Shown in pieces: positions 34,622 to 43,199 of a stretch of 64,000 nucleotides of DNA. The stretch is from Bacillus_I endophytica_A (GTDB lineage: Bacteria; Bacillota; Bacilli; Bacillales; Bacillaceae_H). The DNA lies in contig NZ_JALAMS010000001.1 in assembly GCF_026790145.1 (NCBI RefSeq), forward strand, positions 558,001-622,000, in the 5' to 3' direction. The stretch's first letter is position 1. Each line of letters begins with the position of its first letter. The notes below the pieces were generated by a model. It searched no databases. It was not told where the DNA came from and worked only from the letters and a program-made list of their open reading frames with translations. The translations under genes were made by a program, and so were the position numbers.

Positions 34622-35845
34622 ATGTCACTTAAAAACAAACTGGCACGAATGAAATCGCATTTGAATGTAGAAGAAGGAAAAGAAAAACCAAAATCGCGTC
34701 CTCCTGTAAAAAGTATTCCACATTTGGACGAGTGGGAAAACTTTAATACGACTGTTTATAAGGGAACAGAAGGATTTTGTTTAATTCGAGAAGTAAAATA
34801 CCCGCTTGATTATAAACATGGCTTATACACATTCAAGGAGCTTGCTCATGTCATTGAAGGATGGAATGCAACGGATTATCATCATCCGTTATCATCAAAA
34901 GGATATAGTACAAATGAACTCTTTTTCTTTGACACGGAAACAACAGGATTAAGCACTGGAGCAGGTACAACGATCTTTTTGCTCGGATATGCGCGGGTTG
35001 AACAAGACGGGGTTGTTTTTCGTCAGCATGTTTTACCTGATCAAAGTGGGGAAATTGCTTTTTATGAGAGTTTTTTACAGGAAGTGAACTATGAAGCTCT
35101 TGTTACGTACAATGGTAAATCTTTTGATTGGCCAATGGTGAAAACGCGTCATACACTGCTTCGTGAGCATCTGCCAAAGCTTCCTTCATTCGGTCACTTT
35201 GATTTACTGCATGCGGCAAGAAGGTTATGGAAGCATAAGTTAGAATCTGTCAAGCTTGTTAACGTTGAGAAAGAAATTTTAAATATTGAGCGTCATGATG
35301 ACATCCCGGGTTTTTTAGCACCAATGATTTACTTTGACTATGTGGAAACCAAAAAAACTGAGGGTCTTATGAAAGTGATGCAGCATAATGAACACGATAT
35401 TTTATCGCTTATTACGCTGTACATTCATCTATCAAAACATTTGTTGCAAAATGTTGATAGAACGTCTACAGAATCGTATGAAGTAGCAAGATGGTACGAA
35501 GCGCTTGGTGAAAAGGAAAGAGCCGTACGTCAATATGAAGAAGTAATCGATGGAGAGGACGAGGAAGCAGAAAAGGCGCTGTTTGCCTTAGGAATCCAGG
35601 CCAAACGTGAGAAAGAGTGGGAAAAAAGTCGAGGGTATTTTGAGAGGATCAAAGGAACAAGAAACCTCATTATGCAAGCTCAAATTGAACTTGCTAAGCT
35701 TTATGAACATCAATTTAAAGAAATAAAAGATGCAACTTTTCATGCCGAAAAAGCGTATAGTTATATAGACGAAACAACAAATGAACGTCTAAAACAAGAG
35801 CTTGAAAAAAGGTTGAAAAGATTGCGGAAAAAGGTTGCTCTGTAG
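34622..35845 (+). CDS. mrfB: MrfB (YprB) DEDD exonuclease
   Basis: 407 residues. An RNase T/PolB-like exonuclease domain (about 95-270) with metal ligands D and E in FFDTETTGL, Asp in VTYNGKSFDWP, and the late His/Asp in NEHDILSL; a C-terminal TPR-like helical part (about 275-400; SYEVARWYEALGEKERAVRQ). Partner of MrfA in mitomycin-C repair. ATG 34622 with CGGAG upstream; an in-frame GTG 9 nt earlier overlaps that site. Co-transcribed with mrfA. Confidence 0.9.
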   Translation: MSLKNKLARMKSHLNVEEGKEKPKSRPPVKSIPHLDEWENFNTTVYKGTEGFCLIREVKYPLDYKHGLYTFKELAHVIEGWNATDYHHPLSSKGYSTNELFFFDTETTGLSTGAGTTIFLLGYARVEQDGVVFRQHVLPDQSGEIAFYESFLQEVNYEALVTYNGKSFDWPMVKTRHTLLREHLPKLPSFGHFDLLHAARRLWKHKLESVKLVNVEKEILNIERHDDIPGFLAPMIYFDYVETKKTEGLMKVMQHNEHDILSLITLYIHLSKHLLQNVDRTSTESYEVARWYEALGEKERAVRQYEEVIDGEDEEAEKALFALGIQAKREKEWEKSRGYFERIKGTRNLIMQAQIELAKLYEHQFKEIKDATFHAEKAYSYIDETTNERLKQELEKRLKRLRKKVAL

Positions 35846-35965
35846 CGCTTTTAAAAGGAATCATTGCATTGTGAAAATGTAATAAAATGTTGCTTGCTCA
35901 TGTGATTTAGACTTGCTAAAATATTGCCATATTAAAAGAAAATAGAGAAAGATGGAGAGGTTTCA

Positions 35966-36061
35966 ATGAGACAGATTTTACTAGTGTCTTTTTTTGCACT
36001 TGTCGGTTTAACAGTTGTTATATTCAGTAGTTTAAAAAATATAAACATGCTGTTTATGTGA
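35966..36061 (+). CDS. 31-residue single-span membrane peptide
   Basis: MRQILLVSFFALVGLTVVIF followed by SSLKNINMLFM. A GATGGAGAGG site lies 5-6 nt before the ATG. The peptide is one hydrophobic helix with a Lys/Asn tail. It sits alone between mrfB and cotD. No family known to me; could be a real small protein or a chance ORF, though the ribosome site argues for translation. Confidence 0.45.
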   Translation: MRQILLVSFFALVGLTVVIFSSLKNINMLFM

Positions 36062-36092
36062 AAAACTACCGAAATTAGGTGTTTATATTAGT

Positions 36093-36120
36093 ACATGTAG
36101 TCCCCTTTCATCATAAGTTA
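36093..36120 (+). promoter_or_regulatory. SigK-type promoter of cotD
   Basis: CATAAGTTA (36112-36120) fits the SigK -10 consensus CATANNNTA; an AC dinucleotide at 36093-36094, about 17 nt upstream, fits the minimal -35. cotD is a known SigK-controlled mother-cell gene. Confidence 0.55.
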
Positions 36121-36156
36121 GTATTGTACCAATAGAAAGGAAAGGGGAAATGAAAA

Positions 36157-36420
36157 ATGTTTAAAAATCATTGTCATCGTCCGAAAGTATTGCCACCGAT
36201 TGTTCATCCAACAAAATGTTGTACAACAAACAGCTATGAAGAAGTGATCGTACCACACATTCATCCATCGCACACGACACATGTTCATCACACAAATTTC
36301 AAACATCAGCATTACTTCCCGCATACTCAGTCTACTGAAAATGTGGTAACGAACCAGCAATTCAACTACGGACAACGCCCTCCATACGGACAACGCCCTC
36401 CATTTGGAGGCGGCTACTAG
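36157..36420 (+). CDS. cotD: Spore coat protein CotD
   Basis: 87 residues, rich in His, Pro and Tyr, with IVHPTKCCTTNSYEEVIVPH and IHPSHTTHVHHTNFKHQHYF: the CotD pattern of an inner coat protein made late in the mother cell. Compared with B. subtilis CotD (about 75 residues) the C-terminus carries extra YGQRPP repeats ending FGGGY. GAAAGGAAAGGGG precedes ATG 36157. Single gene with its own SigK-like promoter and terminator. Confidence 0.88.
   Translation: MFKNHCHRPKVLPPIVHPTKCCTTNSYEEVIVPHIHPSHTTHVHHTNFKHQHYFPHTQSTENVVTNQQFNYGQRPPYGQRPPFGGGY
36367..36402 (+). repeat. 18-bp tandem repeat within cotD
   Basis: TACGGACAACGCCCTCCA occurs twice without a mismatch (36367-36384, 36385-36402), encoding YGQRPP twice. 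A recent duplication in a repeat-prone coat gene. Confidence 0.9.
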
Positions 36421-36427
36421 AAAAGGG

Positions 36428-36456
36428 AGAAGGAACTAGATCTAGTTCCTTCTTTT
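36428..36456 (+). terminator. Terminator of cotD
   Basis: Palindrome of 26 bases centred on TAGATCTA (arms AGAAGGAACTAGA / TCTAGTTCCTTCT), then TTTT. Confidence 0.8.
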
Positions 36457-36477
36457 ACATAGATAGGAGGACAAGCA

Positions 36478-37023
36478 TTGAGTCGTGTTGTAACAATAAC
36501 AGGATATAAGCCATTTGAGCTTGGTGTGTTTTCTTCTTCACATCCTGGTATTGACTATATAAAAAAAGGAATAAAGAGACGCCTTTTGTCATTTATTGAA
36601 CAAGGAGGCGAATGGGTCTTAATAAGTGGTCAGCTTGGTGTTGAGCTCTGGAGCGCTGAAGTTGTGCTTGATCTGCAGCTTGAATATCCCGACTTAAAAC
36701 TAGCGATTTTAACTCCTTTTCTCCATCAAGAAGAAAATTGGAATGAAGAAAATAAAGAGTTTTATGAGTTTATTTGCGGAAGCGCTGACTTTTTTGACAG
36801 CATTTCAAAAAAGAAATATGAAAACCCAGCTCAATTTAGAGCAAAGAATCAAATTTTTATGGCGAAAAGCGACAGTATGATTATTGTTTATGATGAGAAT
36901 AATGAGGGAACACCACAGTATATGTATAAACTCGCTCAAAAGAAAGCAGAAAAAGGAAATTATCCGATTGATGTGATTACAATGGATGATTTGCAGGAAA
37001 TTGTTAATGAAGACAGTTATTAG
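36478..37023 (+). CDS. ypsA: YpsA, SLOG-fold protein
   Basis: 181 residues of the YpsA (DUF1273) family with a SLOG/DprA-like nucleotide-binding Rossmann fold: VVTITGYKPFELGVF at the start and WVLISGQLGVELWSAE (about 40-56). In B. subtilis and S. aureus YpsA influences cell division and acts near GpsB, whose gene follows. Start is TTG 36478 with an excellent AGGAGG 7 nt ahead; no better ATG exists. A 168-nt gap with no evident gene separates it from gpsB. Confidence 0.9.
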   Translation: MSRVVTITGYKPFELGVFSSSHPGIDYIKKGIKRRLLSFIEQGGEWVLISGQLGVELWSAEVVLDLQLEYPDLKLAILTPFLHQEENWNEENKEFYEFICGSADFFDSISKKKYENPAQFRAKNQIFMAKSDSMIIVYDENNEGTPQYMYKLAQKKAEKGNYPIDVITMDDLQEIVNEDSY

Positions 37024-37191
37024 CTTTTTGTAACATTTCTGTAAAAGAAAATTGACAAGTGCCTCATTTTTTGAAAAAATAGAGGCAAGAGTTCTTTACT
37101 AATTTAAAGAAAAACGTTCGCGAGAGGCACTACATAGCGATCCGGTACAGAAAGCAGTTATTATGAAAAGGGTTATGTATGAGGTGAAAAA

Positions 37192-37524
37192 ATGATTTCA
37201 GATAAAATTCAGTTAACGGCAAAGGAAATTTTAGAACAAGATTTTAAAACAAGTATGCGTGGTTATAACCAAGAGGAAGTTGATCAGTTTTTAGACACCA
37301 TTATTAAAGACTATGAGAACTTTCAGCAGGAGCTAGAAGCTTTGCGTCAAGAAAACAATCGTTTGAAACGTCAGTTAACAGAGATGCCAAAACGTTCAGC
37401 ACAGCAGCCTAGCAGCCAGCCACAGGCGGCAACACAGCCACAAGCAGGTACAACAAATTTCGATATTTTAAAACGTCTTTCAAACCTAGAAAAGCACGTG
37501 TTTGGCAGCAAGTTATACGACTGA
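37192..37524 (+). CDS. gpsB: Cell division regulator GpsB
   Basis: 110 residues. The DivIVA-like N-terminal domain (about 1-65) has TAKEILEQDFKTSMRGYNQE, VDQFLDTIIKDYE and a coiled coil (ELEALRQENNRLKRQL); a Gln/Pro-rich linker and a short C-terminal trimer segment (FDILKRLSNLEKHVFGSKL) follow. It links cell elongation and division by coordinating PBP1 (PonA) localisation. GAGGTG precedes ATG 37192. Conserved neighbour of rnpB. Confidence 0.95.
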   Translation: MISDKIQLTAKEILEQDFKTSMRGYNQEEVDQFLDTIIKDYENFQQELEALRQENNRLKRQLTEMPKRSAQQPSSQPQAATQPQAGTTNFDILKRLSNLEKHVFGSKLYD

Positions 37525-37549
37525 TGGTAACTTTAACAAAAAAAAGAAG

Positions 37550-37578
37550 TTGCAAAGTGCGGTTATTTTTATTATACT
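37550..37578 (+). promoter_or_regulatory. Promoter of rnpB
   Basis: TTGCAA (37550-37555), 17-nt spacer, TATACT (37573-37578). The start site is predicted at about 37585. Confidence 0.85.
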
Positions 37579-37584
37579 AAGTTT

Positions 37585-38006
37585 TGTCGCTATTCGTGAT
37601 GGCGTTTTAGGTAATCGCTGCATTACTTTGATAATGTAGAGGAAAGTCCATGCTCGCACAAGCTGAGATGCTTGTAGTGTTCGTGCCTAGCCAATTCATA
37701 AGCTAGGGTAGCCTTATAAGGGCTAACGGCGGGGAAACAACCTAAGTCATTTGATATGGTTGGAGTACTCTGAAAGTGCCACAGTGACGTAGTCTCACTA
37801 GAAATAGTGAGAGTGGAACGCGGTAAACCCCTCGAGCGAGAAACCCAAATAATGGTAGGGGCATCTTCCTAAAGGAACCAAACGGAGGGAAGGACGAAAG
37901 CTACGTGCTTTTGTAGATAAATGATTACCACCTGAGTACGAGGCTATATAGCCGCTTGCAGTACAACGGAACAGAACATGGCTTACGAAACGCTATTATG
38001 AACGGC
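37585..38006 (+). ncRNA. rnpB: RNase P RNA, Bacillus (type B)
   Basis: Catalytic RNA of RNase P, which matures tRNA 5' ends. Diagnostic conserved stretches: GAGGAAAGTCCATGCTCGCA (CR-I), AGTGCCACAGTGACG, GGAACGCGGTAAACCCCTCG, the type-B hallmarks, and the 3' ACAGAACATGGCTTACGAAA region. Helix P1 is formed by TTCGTGATGGCGTTT (37593-37607) with AAACGCTATTATGAA (37988-38002). The mature ends are inferred from P1 and are exact to a few bases only. Confidence 0.96.
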
Positions 38007-38042
38007 TACACTGTAGCTTAAATAATTTCATTCCAACATCAG

Positions 38043-38076
38043 CTCTCCTAGCGTGGATTACTAGGAGAGTTTTTTT
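38043..38076 (+). terminator. Terminator of rnpB
   Basis: CTCTCCTAG (38043-38051) and CTAGGAGAG (38061-38069), then TTTTTTT. Confidence 0.92.
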
Positions 38077-38130
38077 GTGGGAAATATTTTGATATGATAT
38101 GAATGACTGAACATAATGAGGATGTGAACA

Positions 38131-39282
38131 ATGAAAAAGCAATATACGCTAATTGCAACGGCTGCAATGGGTATTGAAGCAATCGTTGGTAAAGAAGTAC
38201 AAGAATTAGGATATGAAGCAAACGTAAAAAATGGTCAAGTTGTTTTTAAAGGAGACGAGCTAGCTATCGCGCGTTCAAACCTTTGGCTTCGAACAGCGGA
38301 TCGTGTGAAAATTAAAGTTGGTGAGTTTAAAGCAACAACATTTGATGAGCTCTTTGAAGGAACAAAAGCACTTGATTGGGGACGCTTTTTACCTGCTGAT
38401 GCAAACTTTCCTGTGAGTGGAAAATCAGTAAAATCAAAGCTTTTTAGCGTTTCAGACTGTCAAGGTATTGTGAAAAAAGCCATTGTAGAGAAAGTGAAAA
38501 GCCATTATGGTGTAAGAAGCGGATGGCTTGAAGAAACAGGACCGCTCTTTAAAATTGAAGTTTCTCTTTTAAAAGATATTGCAACAATCACAATTGATAC
38601 GTCAGGTGCTGGATTACATAAGCGCGGCTACAGAACAGGACAAGGGGAAGCTCCGTTAAAAGAGACGCTCGCAGCAGCTCTTATTAAACTTACAACATGG
38701 CATCCAGATCGTCCGTTCATTGATCCGTTCTGTGGGTCTGGAACAATTCCGATTGAAGCAGCTCTTATCGGTCAAAATATTGCTCCAGGCTTTAACCGTG
38801 AGTTTGACTCAGAGCAGTGGCCATGGATGTCACAGGAAGTATGGGATAAAGCACGCGAAGAAGCCGAAGATCTTGCAAACTATGATCAACCGCTTGATAT
38901 TGCAGGATATGACATTAACCACAAAATGATTGATATTGCAAAAAATAATGCCATTGAAGCAGGTCTTGGAGATTTGGTTGAATTCAAGCAAATGCAGGCA
39001 AGTGACCTTACGTCAAACAAAGAATACGGAGTTATTGTGGCGAATCCTCCGTATGGTGAACGTATGCAAGAGCGTAAGCAAGTTGAACGTCTCTATGAAG
39101 AGATTGGTATATCTTTCAATAAACTTGATACATGGAGCGCATATATTATTACGTCACATAAAGGATTCGAACAGTTTTACGGAAAACAAGCAACAAAGAA
39201 ACGTAAATTGTTTAATGGCTTTATTGAAACGAATTATTATCAATATTGGGGACCGCGTCCATCGCGAAAGCCTCAATCATAA
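38131..39282 (+). CDS. rlmL: 23S rRNA m2G2445-type methyltransferase RlmL/YpsC
   Basis: 383 residues. An N-terminal ferredoxin-like/THUMP RNA-binding part (about 1-155) precedes a class I SAM methyltransferase (about 160-380) with PFIDPFCGSGTIPIEAALIG (SAM motif) and the catalytic NPPYGER motif (about residue 309). The family modifies a guanine in 23S rRNA. Length is typical for Firmicutes YpsC, which lack the second (RlmK) domain of E. coli RlmKL. GAGGATG before ATG 38131. Confidence 0.9.
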   Translation: MKKQYTLIATAAMGIEAIVGKEVQELGYEANVKNGQVVFKGDELAIARSNLWLRTADRVKIKVGEFKATTFDELFEGTKALDWGRFLPADANFPVSGKSVKSKLFSVSDCQGIVKKAIVEKVKSHYGVRSGWLEETGPLFKIEVSLLKDIATITIDTSGAGLHKRGYRTGQGEAPLKETLAAALIKLTTWHPDRPFIDPFCGSGTIPIEAALIGQNIAPGFNREFDSEQWPWMSQEVWDKAREEAEDLANYDQPLDIAGYDINHKMIDIAKNNAIEAGLGDLVEFKQMQASDLTSNKEYGVIVANPPYGERMQERKQVERLYEEIGISFNKLDTWSAYIITSHKGFEQFYGKQATKKRKLFNGFIETNYYQYWGPRPSRKPQS

Positions 39283-39326
39283 AATAAGGGTTGAAAAAGC
39301 AGTGCTTTTTCAACCCTTATTTTTAT
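39281..39326. terminator. Bidirectional terminator rlmL / oxidoreductase
   Basis: AAAATAAGGGTTGAAAAAGC (39281-39300) pairs almost fully with GCTTTTTCAACCCTTATTTT (39304-39323) around AGT. It ends the converging genes. Confidence 0.93.
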
Positions 39327-40306
39327 TGATCAGCCGGAAAAACAAGGCCGATTTGTTGCCTGATGTCTGTTAAAACTTTTGCTGTGATAAGTGAATTTTT
39401 ATGTGAATTCACTTTTGATTCTAAACGCCCTTCCTTAATGAGTGTTAAGAATTCTTTTGTTTCAGCATACATTGCTTTTTCATTTTGCTCTACACTAATG
39501 TCTTCTTGTTCACCATTACGGTAATAAATGTGTGCTTTTTTCGGCGTGTGAATTTCATCAATTACCATGTTTCCTTCTTCACCTTGAATTTCAGAAGGAA
39601 GAGAAGAATTGGTGATTTTAGAGTACGTAATAACAGCTTCCATATCTTCGTATGTAAGAATGATGCTTCCTTGTCCATCAACCCCTGAAGAAAGCATTGT
39701 TGCTTCTGCTTTTACGCTTTTTGGTTGCCCAAAGAGGACAACGAGAGGATAAAGGCAGTATACGCCAAGGTCCATAAGTGCGCCGTTTGAAAATTTTGGA
39801 TTGAATGCGTTTAAGACAGTCCCTTCTTTAAATGCATCATAGCGTGATGAGTACTGACAATAGTTCCCAACATAGCGGCGGACAGTCCCTAGTTTATGGA
39901 CATTTTCTTTTATGTTTAGGAAGGTTGGTAAAAGCGTTGCTTTCATAGCTTCCATAAATACTACTTTTTGTTCTTGAGCTGTTTTAATCATATTTTCTAC
40001 TTCTACTGCATTTGAAGCAAGCGGTTTTTCACATAAAACATGAATACCGTGCTTCATACAAAGAATAGCCTGGTCATGATGAAAAGAGTTTGGGCTTGCA
40101 ATGTAAACTGCATCAATTTCATTGCTTTTTGCCATTTCTTCAATAGAAGTAAAGGTAAAAGAAGCACCTGTTTTATGAGCAAATTCGCGCGCTTTCTCTT
40201 CTGTTCTTGAATAGACAGAAGTAAGAGAGAAATCATCGAGTTCTTTAGCTGCATCAATAAAACGCTCTGTTATCCAGTTGGTCCCAATAACGCCAAATCG
40301 TATCAT
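39323..40306 (-). CDS. Gfo/Idh/MocA family oxidoreductase
   Basis: 327 residues. N-terminal Rossmann domain (FGVIGTNWITERFIDAAKEL; AVYIASPNSFHHDQA) with the catalytic-type Lys in HVLCEKPLASNAVE (about residue 94), then the substrate domain (SNGALMDLGVYCLYPLVVLF). Close to generic YulF/dihydrodiol-dehydrogenase-like members; the substrate is unknown. AGGAGG 7 nt before ATG 40306. Transcribed alone on the minus strand. Confidence 0.85.
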   Translation of the reverse strand: MIRFGVIGTNWITERFIDAAKELDDFSLTSVYSRTEEKAREFAHKTGASFTFTSIEEMAKSNEIDAVYIASPNSFHHDQAILCMKHGIHVLCEKPLASNAVEVENMIKTAQEQKVVFMEAMKATLLPTFLNIKENVHKLGTVRRYVGNYCQYSSRYDAFKEGTVLNAFNPKFSNGALMDLGVYCLYPLVVLFGQPKSVKAEATMLSSGVDGQGSIILTYEDMEAVITYSKITNSSLPSEIQGEEGNMVIDEIHTPKKAHIYYRNGEQEDISVEQNEKAMYAETKEFLTLIKEGRLESKVNSHKNSLITAKVLTDIRQQIGLVFPADQ

Positions 40307-40438
40307 TTTTGTTCCTCCTTCAACTTTCTATAGTAAGTATATCCTTTTATGAAAAAGACGACAATAAAAGAAGGCATAGAATGAGAATCCTTGAATATAG
40401 TAGAGGTATTCATGAAAAATATAAGGAGGAATGCTTGA

Positions 40439-40630
40439 ATGAAAGAACGTATCAATTTTTCTCTCATCCAGCAAGCGTTGGAGAGAAGTTACAATGAGTT
40501 AAACGGAACAGGCGAAATGTCGGAGATTACAGCAACTGAGTTTGCGAATGCGAGAGAAGATTTACTTGCTGCTCAAAACTATGAAATGCTTGTTGGAAAA
40601 CGATATTCCTATTATATCTCACATAAGTAA
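40439..40630 (+). CDS. Small hypothetical protein, 63 aa
   Basis: 63 residues, soluble and helical (FSLIQQALERSYNELNG; ATEFANAREDLLAAQNYEML), without Cys or membrane span. Ideal AAGGAGG site 7-9 nt before ATG 40439, and a terminator follows directly, so it is a genuine single-gene unit. No family recognised by me. Confidence 0.65.
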   Translation: MKERINFSLIQQALERSYNELNGTGEMSEITATEFANAREDLLAAQNYEMLVGKRYSYYISHK

Positions 40631-40634
40631 GTAG

Positions 40635-40661
40635 GGATGCTAAAATCAGCATCCTTTTTTT
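40635..40661 (+). terminator. Terminator after the 63-aa gene
   Basis: GGATGCT (40635-40641) / AGCATCC (40648-40654), then TTTTTTT. Confidence 0.85.
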
Positions 40662-40708
40662 GTTTTATGATACGATAGGAATAAGTAACCAAAAGGAGTG
40701 TGCAGTGA

Positions 40709-42217
40709 ATGGATATAAATAAACGAAAAGAGGAATTTCACGCATATGTTGAGAAAATGGGAGGATATGAGGAAGCTGTAAACGTAATGTATTGGGATAT
40801 GCGAACAGGAGCTCCGAAAAAAGGAGTAAAGCAACGTTCTAACGTTTTGGCTATGCTCTCAAGCGATATTTTCGCAATGTCTATTTCAAATGAAATGGCG
40901 GGATATATAAAGGATTTAGGAGACGAAGAAGTTAAAAAAGAGCTTGATGCTATTACGCTAAAAATGGTTGAAGAATGTAAAAAAGACTATGAGCAAAATC
41001 AAAAAATTCCAGAGCAAGAATATCGTGAATATGTAATGCTAACTTCTGAAGCAGGAAGCATCTGGGAAGAAGCAAGAGAGAAAAGTGACTTTTCTCTTTT
41101 CGAACCGTACTTGGAACGGATTGTAGCCTTTAATCAAAAGTTTGCAGAGTACTGGGGATATGAAGGACATAAATATAACGCACTTCTCGATACATACGAA
41201 CCAGGCGTTACAGTAGAAACGCTTGATCGTGTTTTTGGAGATTTAAAAGAAACGCTTTTAACTCTTTTACAAAAAGTCCAAAAAGCCGAGTCTCCTAAAA
41301 CAGATTTTTTATATGAAGCATTTCCAAAGGAAAAACAAGAAGCATTTAGCTTAGAAATATTAAAAGAGCTTGATTATGATTTTGAAGCAGGCCGCCTTGA
41401 TGAAACGGTTCATCCGTTTGCAATTGGCCTTAATCCAGGAGATGTGAGAATTACAACTAAATATGATGAAAGCGATTTTCGCGTTGCCATTTTTGGAACA
41501 ATTCATGAATGCGGACACGCCGTATATGAACAAAACATTTCAAAAGAGCTTGTTGGAACAAATCTTTGCACAGGAACGTCAATGGGAATTCATGAATCAC
41601 AGTCTCTTTTTTATGAGCTTATGATTGGGCGAACAAAAGCATTTTGGGAGCGTCATTATGAAGCATTGAAAGAGCATGGAGGTTCTCAATTCCAAAACGT
41701 TGATCTTGATGAGTTTTATCGAGCGGTAAATGAAGTAAAACCGTCACTTATCCGCATTGAAGCAGACGAATTAACGTATGTTCTTCACATTATTATCCGC
41801 TATGAAATTGAGAAAGCACTCATAAACGGAGAAATCAAAGTAAAAGACTTGCCAACGATTTGGAATGACAAATATGAAGAATACCTAGGAGTTCGTCCAG
41901 CACACGATGGAGAAGGAGTGCTTCAAGACGTACACTGGTCTGATGGAAGCTTTGGTTATTTTCCTTCTTATGCTCTTGGCTATATTTATGCAGCACAGCT
42001 AAAAAATGCACTTGTAAAAGATATCCCAGACTTTGAAGAACGAATTCAACAAGGAAAAGTGACTGAGATAAGAGCATGGTTGACGAAACATATTCATCAA
42101 TATGGAAAATTAAAAGATCCGTTAGAATTATTAAAAGCAGCGACAGGAGAAGGATTAGAAGCTCGCTATTTAGTTGAACATTTAGCAGAAAAATATAGCA
42201 AGCTTTATAATCTATAA
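40709..42217 (+). CDS. ypwA: Metallocarboxypeptidase, peptidase family M32 (YpwA)
   Basis: 502 residues. The zinc motif HExxH is present in FGTIHECGHAVYE (about residues 266-270), followed by the third ligand Glu in MGIHESQSLFYE (about 296); HPFAIGLNPGDVRITTKYDE and IRIEADELTY are M32 blocks. The enzyme removes C-terminal residues with broad specificity in the cytosol. Matches B. subtilis YpwA in length and location. AAGGAG before ATG 40709. Confidence 0.93.
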   Translation: MDINKRKEEFHAYVEKMGGYEEAVNVMYWDMRTGAPKKGVKQRSNVLAMLSSDIFAMSISNEMAGYIKDLGDEEVKKELDAITLKMVEECKKDYEQNQKIPEQEYREYVMLTSEAGSIWEEAREKSDFSLFEPYLERIVAFNQKFAEYWGYEGHKYNALLDTYEPGVTVETLDRVFGDLKETLLTLLQKVQKAESPKTDFLYEAFPKEKQEAFSLEILKELDYDFEAGRLDETVHPFAIGLNPGDVRITTKYDESDFRVAIFGTIHECGHAVYEQNISKELVGTNLCTGTSMGIHESQSLFYELMIGRTKAFWERHYEALKEHGGSQFQNVDLDEFYRAVNEVKPSLIRIEADELTYVLHIIIRYEIEKALINGEIKVKDLPTIWNDKYEEYLGVRPAHDGEGVLQDVHWSDGSFGYFPSYALGYIYAAQLKNALVKDIPDFEERIQQGKVTEIRAWLTKHIHQYGKLKDPLELLKAATGEGLEARYLVEHLAEKYSKLYNL

Positions 42218-42373
42218 AAGAGCAATAAAAAGAAAATTAGAATAATGACGAATATTCAAGCGTAAAACCTTTGTGAAAGTTCGACTTTTTTAAAATACCC
42301 TCTTTTCATAGGGAAAAATAGCTGTTATAATTCAACATATCATCTTAATAAAATAAGATTCATATGTATTGTA

Positions 42374-42443
42374 ACTCATATAATTGCGAGAATATGGCTC
42401 GCTAAGTTTCTACCGGATTACCGTAAATAATTCGACTATGAGT
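42374..42443 (+). promoter_or_regulatory. Purine riboswitch aptamer, guanine class
   Basis: P1 is ACTCATA / TATGAGT (42374-42380, 42437-42443); J1-2 TAATT, P2 loop AATATGGC, AGTTTCTACCGG and the P3 loop ACCGTAAAT follow the purine-aptamer consensus closely. The specificity base lies in CGACTATG: C, not T, so guanine/hypoxanthine rather than adenine. Upstream of xpt-pbuX, as in B. subtilis. The 390-nt gap from ypwA to xpt is otherwise promoter-like AT-rich DNA and this leader. Confidence 0.95.
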
Positions 42444-42513
42444 AGGCAGCACGTCTTTTAATTTGCACAAAGGTTTTTTAGGTTTCTTTGTGTAACGTCT
42501 AGAGAGTCATTAT

Positions 42514-42583
42514 GAGCTCAGGACATCCGGTGCGCTACTCGCAAAAAAGAGAAGCGTTTATCGGAAGTTCTGGGCTCTTTTTT
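42514..42583 (+). terminator. Riboswitch-controlled terminator
   Basis: GAGCTCAGGACATCCGG (42514-42530) pairs with TCGGAAGTTCTGGGCTC (42561-42577) with one mismatch and a few wobbles, then TTTTTT. An inner A/T stem may also form. Guanine binding is expected to stabilise this hairpin and stop transcription before xpt. Confidence 0.75.
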
Positions 42584-42608
42584 ATTAACAGACTATGGAG
42601 GGTAACTC

Positions 42609-43199
42609 ATGAAAGCTTTACAAGAAAAGATTGAAAAAGAAGGCGTTATTTTATCTGAAACAGTACTTAAAGTAAACTCATTTTTAAATCATCAAATTGA
42701 TCCGTTTCTTATGCAAGAAATCGGTAAGGAGTTTGCAAAGCGATTTCAGAAGGATGGTATTACTAAAATTTTAACGCTAGAATCTTCAGGTATCGCTCCA
42801 TCAATGATGACAGCACTTGAACTGAACGTTCCACTTGTTTTTGCTCGTAAAAAGAAATCATTAACATTAAATGAAGGTGTACTAACAGCGAAAGTTTATT
42901 CTTTTACGAAGCAAGAAGAGAATGAGATTACCGTATCAGGAGAGTTTCTTCATAAAGATGACCGTGTACTTGTTATTGATGACTTTTTAGCCAATGGGCA
43001 AGCAGCACTTGGTTTAATTGATATTGTAAGAGAGGCAGGGGCAGAGTTTGTTGGCCTTGGGATTGTAATTGAAAAAGTATTTCAAAACGGTGGGCAAATG
43101 TTGCGTGAAAAAGGGATTCGAATTGAATCACTTGCACCAATTCGTTCACTTGAAAATGGCGTTGTTTCATTTGCTAAAGAGGAGGAGCTTGTTCAATGA
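42609..43199 (+). CDS. xpt: Xanthine phosphoribosyltransferase
   Basis: 196 residues. Converts xanthine and PRPP to XMP for purine salvage. The PRPP-binding motif VLVIDDFLANGQAALG (about residues 122-137) and SGIAPSMMTA are diagnostic. Start ATG 42609 with GGAGGG. The stop overlaps the start of pbuX by 4 nt (ATGA), so the two are translationally coupled. Controlled by the upstream guanine riboswitch, and in B. subtilis also by PurR. Confidence 0.95.
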   Translation: MKALQEKIEKEGVILSETVLKVNSFLNHQIDPFLMQEIGKEFAKRFQKDGITKILTLESSGIAPSMMTALELNVPLVFARKKKSLTLNEGVLTAKVYSFTKQEENEITVSGEFLHKDDRVLVIDDFLANGQAALGLIDIVREAGAEFVGLGIVIEKVFQNGGQMLREKGIRIESLAPIRSLENGVVSFAKEEELVQ

